From contig NZ_JAPENY010000001.1 in the NCBI RefSeq assembly GCF_026341825.1, positions 1,922,001-1,986,000 of the forward strand: a stretch of DNA of 64,000 bases. Direction: 5' to 3'. The notes beneath the pieces are model-generated. The model ran no database searches, was not told where the DNA came from, and saw nothing but the letters and a program-made list of their open reading frames with translations. This DNA is from Streptomyces sp. NBC_00620 (GTDB lineage Bacteria > Actinomycetota > Actinomycetes > Streptomycetales > Streptomycetaceae). Positions 8,007 through 19,659 of the stretch are shown one piece after another (positions within the stretch are counted from its first letter, which is position 1; each line of letters begins with the position of its first letter). The translations under genes and the position numbers were made by a program.

Positions 8007-8600
8007 GTGTCCGCACAGATCAGACGTGACACCGGGACGCCGCGAGCAGCGGAGCCCGAATTGGTGGCCCGGGCCCGCGCGGGCGACCGCGAGGCGTTCG
8101 CCGCCCTGTATGTCCAGCACCAGCGCTTCGTGTTCCGCTACCTCCTCTTCCGGACGCGGAACCGGCACCTGGCCGAGGACCTCACCCAGGAGGTCTTCGC
8201 ACGGGCGCTGCGCCGCATCACCTCGTACACATGGCAGGGGGCGGCGTTCACCGCCTGGCTGCTCGCCATCGCCAGGAACCTGCATCTCGACGAGGTACGG
8301 ACGAGCCGCACCCGGCTGGAGACACTGGTCCCCGAACTCGAGGACACCGACGTACACGACCGCAGCGCCGAGTCCACCGCGCTGCGCGAGTTGGAGGCGG
8401 TCGAGGCACTCACCGCTGTACGGAGCGCGCTGCACACGCTCAGCCCGCAGCAGCGGCAGTGCCTGGAGCTGCGCTACATCGGCGAGATGTCGTCCGCCGA
8501 GACCGCACACACCATGGGGCGCAGCATCGGCGCGGTCAGGGGACTGACCTTCCGGGCGATGCAGAAGCTGCGTACGGCCACGGAGGCGAGCGCCGCGTGA
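8007..8600 (+). CDS. ECF-type RNA polymerase sigma factor
   Basis: 197 aa, GTG start 10 nt behind AAGGAG. Region 2 runs from REAFAALYVQHQRFVFRYL to DLTQEVFARAL (about residues 29-75). Region 4 is LSPQQRQCLELRYIGEMSSAETA with the recognition helix SIGAVRGLTFRAMQKLR (about 145-190). Regions 1.1 and 3 are absent. No classical zinc-finger anti-sigma factor is encoded beside it. Instead it opens a tightly overlapping cluster with two unknown proteins and a WhiB-like protein, one of which may regulate it. The 18-bp repeats and an XRE gene lie upstream. Confidence 0.92.
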   Translation: MSAQIRRDTGTPRAAEPELVARARAGDREAFAALYVQHQRFVFRYLLFRTRNRHLAEDLTQEVFARALRRITSYTWQGAAFTAWLLAIARNLHLDEVRTSRTRLETLVPELEDTDVHDRSAESTALRELEAVEALTAVRSALHTLSPQQRQCLELRYIGEMSSAETAHTMGRSIGAVRGLTFRAMQKLRTATEASAA

Positions 8601-9409
8601 ACAGGAACCTTCCGCACGCCGCACGGGTGATCCGCACGGTCATGGAGGCCGGTGGCACCGATCCGGTCACGGCCGCGGCCCATGCCCTCGACGGCGAACA
8701 GCTCCTGGTCGACCCGGAGAAGTCCTACGGCATCGTGCTGCACCGCACCGCGACCGGGGGTTGGTCGCGCGGGCCTCGGCAGATGACGGAACTGGAACGG
8801 CAGGCGCACGCCTGGGACACGTCCTGTCGGCATGCCCGTCTCGTCGCGGCCGCCATCGAGCAGCGCATCGGCCGGCACCAGGACTTCCAGAGCGTCCAGG
8901 CGAACGGCGACCAGGTGCGCGTCGTACTCCTGGTCAGCCATCAGGACCAGTGGAAGCGGTGGCGCTCGCACTTCGGCATCACGCACGACGGCGAGCGGCT
9001 GCTGCCCGATGCGGTGATCGGTGAGTGCCTCCACGAAGGAGTACGAGTATCGGTGGTGGCGTACGAGCTCCCGCCGCCGTCGCCCAACCCGAGGAGCCCG
9101 GAGGCGGCGCGGGCGTTCGAGTTCGGCGGGCGGGTGTACGACCTGACGGTTCCTCAGTGCGATGCGCACGGGCAGGTCTGGTACTTCCAGGGCTGGCGCG
9201 GCCACGACGGCATGCCCTTGCTGTCGCTGGACGGCCGTCCGGAGCGGTGCTCGCTCCCCAACGTGGCAGCGCATCTGGGCCCGTTGACTCCCGCACAGGA
9301 TCCGTTACGGTCGGTTGTCGCCGACGCGGCCGGTGAGCTCGAGATGAGCGAACCGGCCGTACAGGACGCCACGACCGTGACCGCGACACCGAGCGAGCAG
9401 GCTCGGTGA
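8597..9409 (+). CDS. Unknown protein of the sigma/WhiB-like cluster
   Basis: 270 aa from a GTG whose last bases form the sigma gene's TGA (GTGA overlap), so translation is probably coupled. It opens MNRNLPHAARVIRTVMEAGG and contains DPVTAAAHALDGEQLLVDPE, a central helical region and a C-terminal part with FEFGGRVYDLTVPQCDAHG and WRGHDGMPLLSLDG. I recall similar Streptomyces proteins labelled BN159_2729 family, of unknown function, but cannot verify that here. The middle (MTELERQAHAWDTSCRHARLVAAAIE) could be a partner-binding helix. No membrane segment and no zinc-finger anti-sigma motif are visible. Confidence 0.8.
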   Translation: MNRNLPHAARVIRTVMEAGGTDPVTAAAHALDGEQLLVDPEKSYGIVLHRTATGGWSRGPRQMTELERQAHAWDTSCRHARLVAAAIEQRIGRHQDFQSVQANGDQVRVVLLVSHQDQWKRWRSHFGITHDGERLLPDAVIGECLHEGVRVSVVAYELPPPSPNPRSPEAARAFEFGGRVYDLTVPQCDAHGQVWYFQGWRGHDGMPLLSLDGRPERCSLPNVAAHLGPLTPAQDPLRSVVADAAGELEMSEPAVQDATTVTATPSEQAR

Positions 9410-10083
9410 GGGCCTACGGCGACAGATTCCGGGCGTCGGCGGCCGGAAAGCGTCCCGCGGAGTCCGCCGAGGCCGTCGTCCCTGGCACCGGCGAGTCGTG
9501 GCAACGGACGGCTGCGCGTGACGCGGAAGCGGACTGCGGCGCACCGGACTGGGGGCTGAGTGCCACGTGCCGGAACGAGGATCCCGAGCTGTGGTTCTCC
9601 GACAGGACGCGGGCGACCGCCATCGCCATCTGCAACTCCTGCCTGGTTCTTCAGGAGTGCCGTGTGGCCGTGCTGCACCGTGAGGCCGGACTCCCCGCGT
9701 CCGACCGCGCGGGCATCGCCGCGGGCCTCACCGGCGCCCAGCGCCACGAGCTGGACAAGCGGCGCACCCGACGGGCCGAGGTGCCGTCGGCTCCACCCGC
9801 CCGGGTGGCTCCCCCGCGCGAGGAAATCGCGCCGTGCGGAACCCGTGCGGCCTACCAGCGGCACGTACGCAAGGGGGAGCCGCCCGACGACGCCTGTCGG
9901 GCCGCCAACGCCCGTGGCGCCAGCATTTACCGGCGTACCGGGTCGACGTTGCGCTCCGCCGGCCGGCCGCCGCCCGGCGAACAGCACGGCCGGTCCAGCT
10001 CGTGGCGCTGGGCGCCGATCCGACCCCGGCCCACCGAACCGCCCGTAGACAGTGGGTGCGGAACGCGGACCCCGCCCCAGTGA
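9406..10083 (+). CDS. WhiB-like iron-sulfur protein with extra C-terminal Cys/His module
   Basis: 225 aa, GTG overlapping the previous stop (GTGA). WhiB-type cysteines are C55, C76, C79 and C85, in the order Cys, CxxC, then Cys five residues on, which suits a [4Fe-4S] cluster. The usual G[VI]WGG turn is replaced by GIAAGLT (about residues 103-109), so this is a divergent Wbl protein. A second module (about 144-180) has C144, H153 and C164 in CGTRAAYQRHVRKGE and DDACRAANARG, a pattern common in actinophage and Streptomyces small DNA-binding proteins. The last 40 residues are Pro/Arg-rich. Wbl proteins usually bind region 4 of a sigma factor, and the first gene of this cluster encodes one. Confidence 0.8.
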   Translation: MRAYGDRFRASAAGKRPAESAEAVVPGTGESWQRTAARDAEADCGAPDWGLSATCRNEDPELWFSDRTRATAIAICNSCLVLQECRVAVLHREAGLPASDRAGIAAGLTGAQRHELDKRRTRRAEVPSAPPARVAPPREEIAPCGTRAAYQRHVRKGEPPDDACRAANARGASIYRRTGSTLRSAGRPPPGEQHGRSSSWRWAPIRPRPTEPPVDSGCGTRTPPQ

Positions 10084-10115
10084 GCCTCGTCCTGGATCGC
10101 AACCCGGAGCAACCC

Positions 10116-10697
10116 ATGTCCACATCCGTCACGCCCTCGCCCCCGGAACCGGCTGACCGGCCGCGATCCGGCCCACGACGCCACGGTGCCGCCGGCCGGT
10201 TCCAGGGCTTCCTCGAAGCGGCCTTCCGGCGCCGTTCGACGCGGGAACAAGCCGGTGTCCCCGCCCAGCCCCCGCCTGCCGACCCGCAGGCGCCCGGCCG
10301 GGAGGTGTCGGAGGTGACTCGCTGGCAGCAGCACGCCGACGCCTACGAGCAGCAGTGCGAGAGTCTCGAGCGGGAACGGGCGCATCTCCTCGCCTGGCTC
10401 GCGGTGCTGCATCCGGCGACCTCGGTCCTCGCCGGATGCAGCACCGGCGGGGACGGCCGGCACGTCCTGCACTTGGTGGCCGGGGGCAGGCAGATGTCCT
10501 GGCTCGTCGCGCCCAGGGACATCCCCCTGTTCCGCCACACGCACCACGTGGAGACCGTCGAGCCGGTGAACGCACGCGCGCGTGCGGACGACCGTGAGAC
10601 GGAGGCGAAGTACGCGCACCTCCGCCGGCACACACGCCTACTGGCCCTGGAAGAGGGCGTGGCGACGGTCGTCGAGGAACTGCGCCGCCGCGCCTGA
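10116..10697 (+). CDS. Unknown protein, last gene of the sigma/WhiB-like cluster
   Basis: 193 aa from an ATG 6 nt behind GGAG. An in-frame GTG at 10080 overlaps the previous stop as GTGA, would add 12 residues and is a real alternative. The first 65 residues are Pro/Arg-rich and probably disordered. A helical segment (WQQHADAYEQQCESLERERAHLL, split around residue 80) leads into AWLAVLHPATSVLA and a beta-like part with GRHVLHLVAGGRQMSWLVAP. No known domain is recognised. The co-linear, nearly gapless arrangement suggests one operon with the sigma factor. Confidence 0.72.
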   Translation: MSTSVTPSPPEPADRPRSGPRRHGAAGRFQGFLEAAFRRRSTREQAGVPAQPPPADPQAPGREVSEVTRWQQHADAYEQQCESLERERAHLLAWLAVLHPATSVLAGCSTGGDGRHVLHLVAGGRQMSWLVAPRDIPLFRHTHHVETVEPVNARARADDRETEAKYAHLRRHTRLLALEEGVATVVEELRRRA

Positions 10698-10762
10698 CAG
10701 AACCCTGCCTGCGCTCCCCGCACTCCGGTCGGCAGGCTCGGGAGGCACGTCGACCGGAACAC

Positions 10763-10798
10763 ACGAGCCCGGCGGATCGTCCGATCCGCCGGGCTCGT
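10763..10798 (+). terminator. Terminator of the sigma/WhiB-like cluster
   Basis: Perfect 16-bp stem (10763-10778 with 10783-10798) around loop GTCC, 65 bp after the last stop of the cluster. Confidence 0.85.
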
Positions 10799-10845
10799 CA
10801 ATGGCCATGGGCCACTGTGCGGCCGGCCGGGTCCGCACCATGACA

Positions 10846-10877
10846 AAGACCCCCAACCACAATCGGTTGGGGGTCTT
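10846..10877 (-). terminator. Terminator of the tRNA-Ile gene
   Basis: Perfect 13-bp stem (10846-10858 with 10865-10877) whose ends are AAGA/TCTT. It lies 5 bp downstream of the tRNA on the minus strand. Confidence 0.85.
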
Positions 10878-10882
10878 CATGC

Positions 10883-10959
10883 TGGTGGGGCTAACAGGAT
10901 TTGAACCTGTGGCCTCATCCTTATCAGGGATGCGCTCTAACCAACTGAGCTATAGCCCC
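10883..10959 (-). tRNA. tRNA-Ile (GAT anticodon)
   Basis: Minus-strand sequence starts GGGGCTATAGCTCAGTTGG, has anticodon loop CTGATAA (anticodon GAT) and T-arm GGTTCAAATCC, and ends TAGCCCCA followed by an encoded CCA. The acceptor stem pairs over 7 bp. It sits between the accessory sigma cluster and the conserved gyrA block. Confidence 0.95.
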
Positions 10960-11070
10960 GCCGCGCTTTGCGGTGTTCGTCCCGCGCGCTGACCTCTGAA
11001 GATTAGCGCACGACGCGGCCAGTCCCAAAATCGATAGTCGGCGGACGTTTGAGAGGCCGCTCGCTCGTGC

Positions 11071-11832
11071 TTATTCGTCCTCTGCGAGCGTCAGCTCGAT
11101 GCCGCCGACGAAGCCGGCGGAGAGGTTGTAGATGAACGCGCCGAGCGTGGCGAGCGCGGTGGCGAGGACGACGTCGATGACCGCGATGACCGACGTGAAC
11201 ATCAGGACGTGCGGCAGGGAGAGGAACGACTGCAGGTCGAAGCCGTTCGACTCGTTCGAGCCCGTGGCCTCCGAGATGGTGCCGCCGACCGTCGAGAAGA
11301 CGCCCATCGCGTCCATGACCATCCACAGCACCGCGGCCGCGACGATCGTGCAGATGCCGAGAGCGATGGAGAGCAGGAAGCTGACCTTCATCACCGACCA
11401 CGGGTCGGCCTTGGCGACCCGCAGCCGCGCCTTGCGCGTCCGCGGCATCGTGCGCGCGCCGGTGCGCGGCCGGCGGACCGCGCCAGACGGCGGCTGCGCC
11501 GGGTACGCCTGCGGCGGGTGATACGGCTGCGCGGGCTGCGACGGCTGCCGCTCGCCCGGCAACGGCGAACCGGGCAAAGGCGAAGCAGGCAACGGGGAAC
11601 CGGGCAGGGGCGAACCCTGGTGCGGCGTCCCTGCCACCGGCGAACCGGGCGGCGGAGGCGGTCCTGCCGGGGCCTCCCCGCCCACGTACTGCTGGGCCTG
11701 CGGGCCTCGGGTGTCCGTCACAGTTCCCCCCTGGGATCCATGAGAGTCATGGGAGTCAGTCGCATCCATGGCGGGGCCACGGCCGCCGTCCGTTTCCGTA
11801 CCGGTCGATCCGGCGCCCGTGGCTCCGCTCAC
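11071..11832 (-). CDS. DUF3566 transmembrane protein
   Basis: 253 aa, GTG start. The first 115 residues are disordered and Gly/Pro/Ser-rich, with a repeated GSPLPGSPLP motif (about 77-95). The DUF3566 domain follows, with two membrane helices (about 146-170 and 205-235) separated by a GSNESNGFDLQSFLSLP segment. It ends in an acidic LAEDE tail. It lies 18 bp downstream of gyrA on the same strand, the same arrangement as Rv0007 after gyrA in Mycobacterium, so the two are very probably co-transcribed. Mycobacterial relatives are small membrane proteins of the envelope. No enzyme motif is seen. Confidence 0.88.
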   Translation of the reverse strand: MSGATGAGSTGTETDGGRGPAMDATDSHDSHGSQGGTVTDTRGPQAQQYVGGEAPAGPPPPPGSPVAGTPHQGSPLPGSPLPASPLPGSPLPGERQPSQPAQPYHPPQAYPAQPPSGAVRRPRTGARTMPRTRKARLRVAKADPWSVMKVSFLLSIALGICTIVAAAVLWMVMDAMGVFSTVGGTISEATGSNESNGFDLQSFLSLPHVLMFTSVIAVIDVVLATALATLGAFIYNLSAGFVGGIELTLAEDE

Positions 11833-11850
11833 GCTGCCTCACTCCTCGCG

Positions 11851-14442
11851 CTACTCGGCCGAGGACGGCTCGCCCTCTTCCGTACCGACGGCCTCGACGC
11901 TTTCGACGGTCTCGTCCACGGCGTCCTCGCCGTCGACTTCCTCCGCCTCACGACCGGCCTCGGCGTTACGAGCGATACCGACGACGGCATCGCGCTTGCC
12001 CAGGTTGATCAGTTGGACGCCCATGGTGTCACGGCCCGTCTCCCTGACCTCGTTGACTCGCGTACGAATCACACCACCGGACAGCGTGATGGCAAGGATC
12101 TCATCGGTCTCCTCGACCACCAGCGCGCCCACCAGAGAGCCACGGTCCTCGACGATCTTGGCGGCCTTGATGCCCAGGCCACCGCGACCCTGGACGCGGT
12201 ACTCGTCGACGTTGGTCCGCTTCGCGTACCCACCGTCTGTAGCAGTGAACACGAACGTACCGGGTCGAACAACATTCATCGAGAGCAGCTGGTCTCCCTC
12301 GCGGAAGCTCATGCCCTTGACGCCCGAGGTGGCGCGGCCCATCGGACGCAGTGCGTCGTCCGTCGCCGTGAACCTGATCGACTGTGCCTTCTTGCTGATC
12401 AGAAGCAGATCGTCCTCGGCAGAAACGAGTTCGGCTCCGATCAGTTCGTCATCGGAACCGTCCTCCGTTTCACGGAGATTGATCGCGATGACGCCGCCCG
12501 AGCGCGGGGAATCGTAATCCTTAAGAGGCGTCTTCTTAACCAGGCCGCCCTTGGTGGCCAGGATCAGATAGGGCGCCGCCGCGTAGTCACGGATCGCGAG
12601 GATCTGTGCGATCTGCTCGTCCGGCTGGAAGGCCAGCAGGTTGGCTACGTGCTGGCCGCGCGCGTCACGGCCGGCGTCCGGAAGCTCGTACGCCTTGGCG
12701 CGGTAGACGCGGCCCTTGTTCGTGAAGAACAGCAGCCAGTGGTGCGTCGTAGACACGAAGAAGTGGTCGACGATGTCGTCCTGCTTCAGCTTCGTGCCGC
12801 GTACGCCCTTGCCGCCGCGCTTCTGCGAGCGGTAGTCCTCGGTCTTGGTGCGCTTGATGTAGCCACCGCGCGTGATGGTGACGACGATGTCCTCTTCGGC
12901 GATCAGGTCCTCCATGGACATGTCGCCGTCGAAGGGGACCAGCTTGGAGCGACGGTCGTCGCCGAACTTGTCGACGATCGCGGTCAGTTCCTCGCTGATG
13001 ATCTGCCGCTGACGCACCGGCGAAGCAAGGATCGCGTTGTACTCGGTGATCTTCGCCTGGAGTTCGTCGTGCTCCTGGACGATCTTCTGACGCTCCAGGG
13101 CTGCCAGTCGGCGCAGCTGCATCTCGAGGATGGCGTTCGCCTGGATCTCGTCGATCTCCAGGAGGCCCATCAGGCCCTCGCGCGCGATCTCCACGGTGTC
13201 ACTGCGCCGGATCAGCGCGATGACCTCGTCGATGGCGTCCAGGGCCTTCAGGAGGCCACGCAGGATGTGCGCGCGCTCCTCGGCCTTGCGCAGCCTGAAG
13301 CGCGTACGGCGGACGATGACCTCGACCTGGTGGCTCACCCAGTGACGGATGAACGCGTCGAGCGACAGCGTGCGCGGGACGCCGTCGACCAGCGCCAGCA
13401 TGTTGGCGCTGAAGTTCGACTGCAGATCGGTGTGCTTGTAGAGGTTGTTCAGGACCACCTTGGCGACCGCGTCGCGCTTCAGCACGATGACCAGGCGCTG
13501 GCCGGTGCGCGAGGACGTCTCGTCGCGGACGTCGGCGATGCCGCCGACCTTGCCGTCCTTCACCAGGTCGGCGATCTTCTGCGCGAGGTTGTCCGGGTTG
13601 ACCTGGTAGGGGAGTTCCGTGACCACCAGGCACTGGCGGTTCTGGATCTCCTCGACCTCGATGACCGCGCGCATCGTGATGGAGCCACGGCCCGTGCGGT
13701 ACGCCTCCTCGATGCCTTTTCGGCCCACTACTAGGGCACCGCTGGGGAAATCGGGGCCCTTGATGCGCTCGATCAGCGCGTCCAGGAGCTCCTCGTGCGA
13801 GGCCTCGGGGTGTTCCAGGTACCACTGGGCGCCGGCCGCGACCTCACGCAGGTTGTGCGGCGGGATGTTGGTCGCCATACCGACCGCGATGCCCGCCGAG
13901 CCGTTGATCAGCAGGTTCGGGAAGCGGGCCGGCAGAACGGTCGGCTCCTGGGAGCGGCCGTCGTAGTTGTCCGTGAAGTCGACGGTCTCCTCGTCGATGT
14001 CACGGACCATCTCCATGGACAGCGGCATCAGCTTGCACTCGGTGTACCGCATGGCGGCGGCCGGGTCGTTGCCCGGGGAACCGAAGTTGCCGTTGGAGTC
14101 CACGAGCGGCATCCGCATCGACCACGGCTGCGCGAGGCGGACCAGCGCGTCGTAGATCGAGGAGTCGCCGTGCGGGTGGTAGTTGCCCATGACGTCGCCG
14201 ACGACGCGGGCGCACTTGTAGAAGCCCTTCTCGGGCCGGTAGCCGCCGTCGTACATGGCGTACAGGACGCGGCGGTGGACGGGCTTGAGGCCGTCCCGGA
14301 CGTCGGGCAGCGCACGCGACACGATGACGGACATCGCGTAGTCGAGATACGAGCGCTGCATCTCCGTCTCGAGCCCGACGGGCTCGACGCGCTGGGCGAT
14401 GACGCCCTCTTCAGGCGTACTGGGAGTGTTCTCGTCGGCCAT
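11851..14442 (-). CDS. gyrA: DNA gyrase subunit A
   Basis: 863 aa. The breakage-reunion domain has the catalytic Tyr in AAAMRYTE (Y133) and the DYAMSVI start. The quinolone-determining loop reads [10 protein letters not shown] (residues 91-100), with Ser94 and Asp98 at the positions matching E. coli Ser83 and Asp87, so no classical resistance change is present. The C-terminal half holds the beta-pinwheel with its GyrA box ([12 protein letters not shown]). It makes the A2B2 enzyme that introduces negative supercoils, working with GyrB encoded 42 bp upstream. The acidic tail ([20 protein letters not shown]) may modulate supercoiling. Confidence 0.98.
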   Translation of the reverse strand: MADENTPSTPEEGVIAQRVEPVGLETEMQRSYLDYAMSVIVSRALPDVRDGLKPVHRRVLYAMYDGGYRPEKGFYKCARVVGDVMGNYHPHGDSSIYDALVRLAQPWSMRMPLVDSNGNFGSPGNDPAAAMRYTECKLMPLSMEMVRDIDEETVDFTDNYDGRSQEPTVLPARFPNLLINGSAGIAVGMATNIPPHNLREVAAGAQWYLEHPEASHEELLDALIERIKGPDFPSGALVVGRKGIEEAYRTGRGSITMRAVIEVEEIQNRQCLVVTELPYQVNPDNLAQKIADLVKDGKVGGIADVRDETSSRTGQRLVIVLKRDAVAKVVLNNLYKHTDLQSNFSANMLALVDGVPRTLSLDAFIRHWVSHQVEVIVRRTRFRLRKAEERAHILRGLLKALDAIDEVIALIRRSDTVEIAREGLMGLLEIDEIQANAILEMQLRRLAALERQKIVQEHDELQAKITEYNAILASPVRQRQIISEELTAIVDKFGDDRRSKLVPFDGDMSMEDLIAEEDIVVTITRGGYIKRTKTEDYRSQKRGGKGVRGTKLKQDDIVDHFFVSTTHHWLLFFTNKGRVYRAKAYELPDAGRDARGQHVANLLAFQPDEQIAQILAIRDYAAAPYLILATKGGLVKKTPLKDYDSPRSGGVIAINLRETEDGSDDELIGAELVSAEDDLLLISKKAQSIRFTATDDALRPMGRATSGVKGMSFREGDQLLSMNVVRPGTFVFTATDGGYAKRTNVDEYRVQGRGGLGIKAAKIVEDRGSLVGALVVEETDEILAITLSGGVIRTRVNEVRETGRDTMGVQLINLGKRDAVVGIARNAEAGREAEEVDGEDAVDETVESVEAVGTEEGEPSSAE

Positions 14443-14484
14443 TGCTGGTGAAGATCCTTTCTGGTGCGGTCAGCTGAGACCGAC

Positions 14485-16899
<2,415 letters not shown>

Positions 16900-17445
16900 T
16901 CACCCGTAGGTGTCGCCGGGACCCTTGCTTCCGGGGGCGCGCAGGGGACCGAAGCGGCGGGGGGGACCACCGGGACCCTGCACCTTGATCAGGCGCACCG
17001 AGCCGTGCCCCAGGTCCTCATTCAGTCGCGCGACCAACTGCGGGGCACGCAGCCTGATTTCGGTGGCCCACGCCGTTGAGTCGCAACGGACGGTCAGCTC
17101 TCGCGCTTCCTCGTCATATCGCTCCGGCTTGCAGTGCGTGGCGATCGCGTCGCCGACGATCTCCGGCCAGCGGCCCATCACGCCGCCCACCGCGGCAGGC
17201 GTCTCCCAGCCGCGCTCGGTGAGCAGCCGGTTGATGGCGGCACCGAGCGCCATCGGGTCGCGCCCGTCGGCGCGCGCGCCGGAGCGCAGGCCACCGCCGC
17301 GCCGCGCCTGCTTCTTCTGCTGCGCCGCGTCCCCACGCGCGCGTGCCTGTTCTTTCGCGGCGCGCAGGGCCACGCGCGCGAGGTCGACGCCGGACGGTTC
17401 GGGGGCCTTGGGGCTCGCTGCCGGGTCAGGTGTGTTCTCCGTCAT
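16900..17445 (-). CDS. DciA-family (DUF721) helicase-loading protein
   Basis: 181 aa. The N-terminal half (about 20-65) is basic and low-complexity ([13 protein letters not shown]). The DUF721/DciA domain follows (about 68-150), with [16 protein letters not shown] and [22 protein letters not shown], and the C-terminus is Gly/Pro-rich. DciA proteins are the ancestral loaders of the replicative helicase DnaB in bacteria without DnaC or DnaI, which fits dnaB elsewhere in this window. The ATG overlaps the recF stop (ATGA), so translation is coupled. Confidence 0.85.
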   Translation of the reverse strand: MTENTPDPAASPKAPEPSGVDLARVALRAAKEQARARGDAAQQKKQARRGGGLRSGARADGRDPMALGAAINRLLTERGWETPAAVGGVMGRWPEIVGDAIATHCKPERYDEEARELTVRCDSTAWATEIRLRAPQLVARLNEDLGHGSVRLIKVQGPGGPPRRFGPLRAPGSKGPGDTYG

Positions 17446-18566
17446 ACGCGTTCCACCCCGCCCTCGGACACGGCGAACCGCGTCCCCGCCAGTACGCCCG
17501 GTACGTCGTCGTCGACCGCGGCGGTCACCAGCACCTGCTCGCCGGGAGCGACCAGTTCCGCGAGCCGTTCCCTCCTACGGGTGTCCAGCTCGGCAAATAC
17601 GTCGTCCAGCACCAGAACCGGCTCATTGCCCTCGGACCTGAGCAGGTCGTACGAGGCCAGGCGCAGCGCCAGCGCGTACGACCAGGACTCGCCGTGTGAC
17701 GCATATCCCTTCGCGGGCAGCTGGCCGAGCTTGAGCAGCAGTTCGTCCCGGTGGGGGCCCACCAGGGTGACGCCCCGCTCGATCTCCTGCTTGCGGGACT
17801 CCAGGAGGGCGGCCATGAGCTGCTCGTACAGCTCCTCGCGCGCGTGGCCGACGATTTCGGGCGACGAGGGCTTGTACTCCAGCGCGATCGGGCCACCGCC
17901 GGGCGCCAGCTGTTCGTACGCCTTGTCGGACAGCGGCTGGATCGCGGAGACCAGGTCGAGCCGCTGGGCGAGCAGCTCGGCGCCCACGCGCGCGAGGTGC
18001 TGGTCCCAGACGTCGAGCGTGGAGAGGTCCATGGTGCGGCCACCGTGGCGCCGGGCCAGCGCGGCCGACTTGAGGAGCGTGTTGCGCTGCCTGAGCACCC
18101 GGTCGTAGTCGGAGCGGACGCCCGCCATCCGCGGGGAGCGTGCGGTGATCAGCTCGTCGAGGAAGCGGCGCCGCTCGCCGGGGTCGCCCTTGACCAGGGC
18201 GAGGTCCTCGGGAGCGAACAGGACGGTACGGACGATGCCGAGCACGTCGCGGGGTCTGACCTGCGAGGACCTGTTGATGCGGGCACGGTTGGCCTTGCCG
18301 GGGTTCAGCTCCAGCTCGATCAGCTGCTGACGCTCGCCCTGCCGCACATTGGCCCGGATGATCGCCCGGTCCGCGCCCATGCGCACCAGCGGCGCATCGG
18401 AGGAGACGCGGTGGCTGCCGAGGGTCGCGAGATAGCCGACCGCCTCGACGAGGTTCGTCTTGCCCTGTCCATTGGGGCCCACGAACGCGGTGACGCCCGG
18501 GTCGAGCGGGACCTCGACCCGGGCGTAGGAGCGGAAGTCGGCCAGCGACAGATGCGTGACGTGCAT
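17442..18566 (-). CDS. recF: DNA replication and repair protein RecF
   Basis: 374 aa SMC-like ATPase. Walker A is GPNGQGKT (residues 30-37), an ABC-type signature lies in the middle, and Walker [12 protein letters not shown] is near residue 325. It binds gapped duplex DNA and helps load RecA during post-replication repair. It starts with ATG and its stop overlaps the DciA-like gene. It sits in the classic order dnaN-gnd-recF. Length is typical for actinobacteria. Confidence 0.97.
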   Translation of the reverse strand: MHVTHLSLADFRSYARVEVPLDPGVTAFVGPNGQGKTNLVEAVGYLATLGSHRVSSDAPLVRMGADRAIIRANVRQGERQQLIELELNPGKANRARINRSSQVRPRDVLGIVRTVLFAPEDLALVKGDPGERRRFLDELITARSPRMAGVRSDYDRVLRQRNTLLKSAALARRHGGRTMDLSTLDVWDQHLARVGAELLAQRLDLVSAIQPLSDKAYEQLAPGGGPIALEYKPSSPEIVGHAREELYEQLMAALLESRKQEIERGVTLVGPHRDELLLKLGQLPAKGYASHGESWSYALALRLASYDLLRSEGNEPVLVLDDVFAELDTRRRERLAELVAPGEQVLVTAAVDDDVPGVLAGTRFAVSEGGVERV

Positions 18567-18629
18567 GGTCGTTCGCCGACCTCCCCCAGGGTTGTGGATC
18601 CGCGGGCTTTTGGCCTGTGGATCTGTGGA

Positions 18630-19505
18630 TTACTTCTTCTCGACGGCGTGGCCGCCGAACTGGTTGCGCAGGGCGGCGACCATCTTCATCTGCGGCAAGT
18701 CGTCCTGCCGTGAGGCGAACCGCGCGAACAGCGAGGCGGTGATCGCGGGCAGCGGCACCGAATTGTCGATGGCCGCTTCGACGGTCCAGCGGCCCTCTCC
18801 CGAGTCCTCCGCGTAGCCGCGGAGCTTGTCGAGGTGCTCGTCCTCGTTGAGGGCGTTGACGGCGAGGTCCAGGAGCCAGGAGCGGATCACGGTGCCTTCC
18901 TGCCAGGAGCGGAAGACCTCGCGTACGTCGGTGACGGAGCCGACCTTCTCCAGGAGCTCCCAGCCCTCGGCGTAGGCCTGCATCATGGCGTACTCGATGC
19001 CGTTGTGGACCATCTTGGAGAAGTGGCCCGCGCCGACCTTGCCGGCGTGGACGAAGCCGAAGTCGCCCTCGGGCTTGAGCGCGTCGAAGACCGGCTGGAC
19101 CTTGGCGATGTTCTCGGCGTCGCCGCCGACCATCAGGGCGTAGCCGTTCTCCAGGCCCCAGACGCCGCCGGAGACGCCGGCGTCGACGAAGCCGATGCCC
19201 TTGATGCCGAGTTCGACGGCGTGCTTCTCGTCGTCGGTCCAGCGGGAGTTCCCGCCGTCCACCACGACGTCGCCGGGCTCCAGGAGCACGGCCAGCTCGT
19301 CGATGGTGGACTGGGTCGCGGCACCCGCCGGCACCATCACCCACACCACACGCGGGCCCTTGAGTTTGCCCACAAGCTCTTCCAGGCTGTGGACATCGGC
19401 GAGGTCCGGGTTGCGGTCGTATCCGAGGACGGTGTGGCCTGCGCGGCGAATCCGCTCGCGCATGTTGCCGCCCATCTTGCCGAGGCCGACGAGACCGAGC
19501 TCCAT
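18630..19505 (-). CDS. gnd: 6-phosphogluconate dehydrogenase, short NAD-type
   Basis: 291 aa. The Rossmann motif GLGKMG (residues 7-12) lies at the start. The substrate signature DGGNSRW is followed by SGGVWGLENGYALMVGG and GHFSKMVHNGIEY, with the catalytic Lys and Asn in that last motif. It performs oxidative decarboxylation of 6-phosphogluconate to ribulose 5-phosphate. The length is about 290 rather than 470 residues, matching the decarboxylating YqeC/GndA-like short form, often NAD-dependent. Its place between dnaN and recF is a known peculiarity of streptomycetes. Confidence 0.93.
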   Translation of the reverse strand: MELGLVGLGKMGGNMRERIRRAGHTVLGYDRNPDLADVHSLEELVGKLKGPRVVWVMVPAGAATQSTIDELAVLLEPGDVVVDGGNSRWTDDEKHAVELGIKGIGFVDAGVSGGVWGLENGYALMVGGDAENIAKVQPVFDALKPEGDFGFVHAGKVGAGHFSKMVHNGIEYAMMQAYAEGWELLEKVGSVTDVREVFRSWQEGTVIRSWLLDLAVNALNEDEHLDKLRGYAEDSGEGRWTVEAAIDNSVPLPAITASLFARFASRQDDLPQMKMVAALRNQFGGHAVEKK

Positions 19506-19659
19506 CAGTTGTTCCTTAGGTTTGCGACGTGGCGTGACGGCACTTTCGTACCTGCGTCCGAGCCTAAACCCGGACGCTCACGCACACCTGTGGGCATACG
19601 CGCTCAAACGTACGCCCCACCTGCGGCTTCGTCGGCCGGGTGTGTCGGACCGCCACGCG

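Noticed and set aside
10883..10959. Integration attachment site at tRNA-Ile
   Set aside because: No second copy of the tRNA 3' end and no integrase gene in the window.
11209..13734. 841-aa plus-strand open frame across gyrA
   Set aside because: Translation lacks any domain and lies antisense to gyrA, whose motifs are complete.
11851..14442. Quinolone-resistance change in gyrA
   Set aside because: Ser94 and Asp98 are the sensitive residues.
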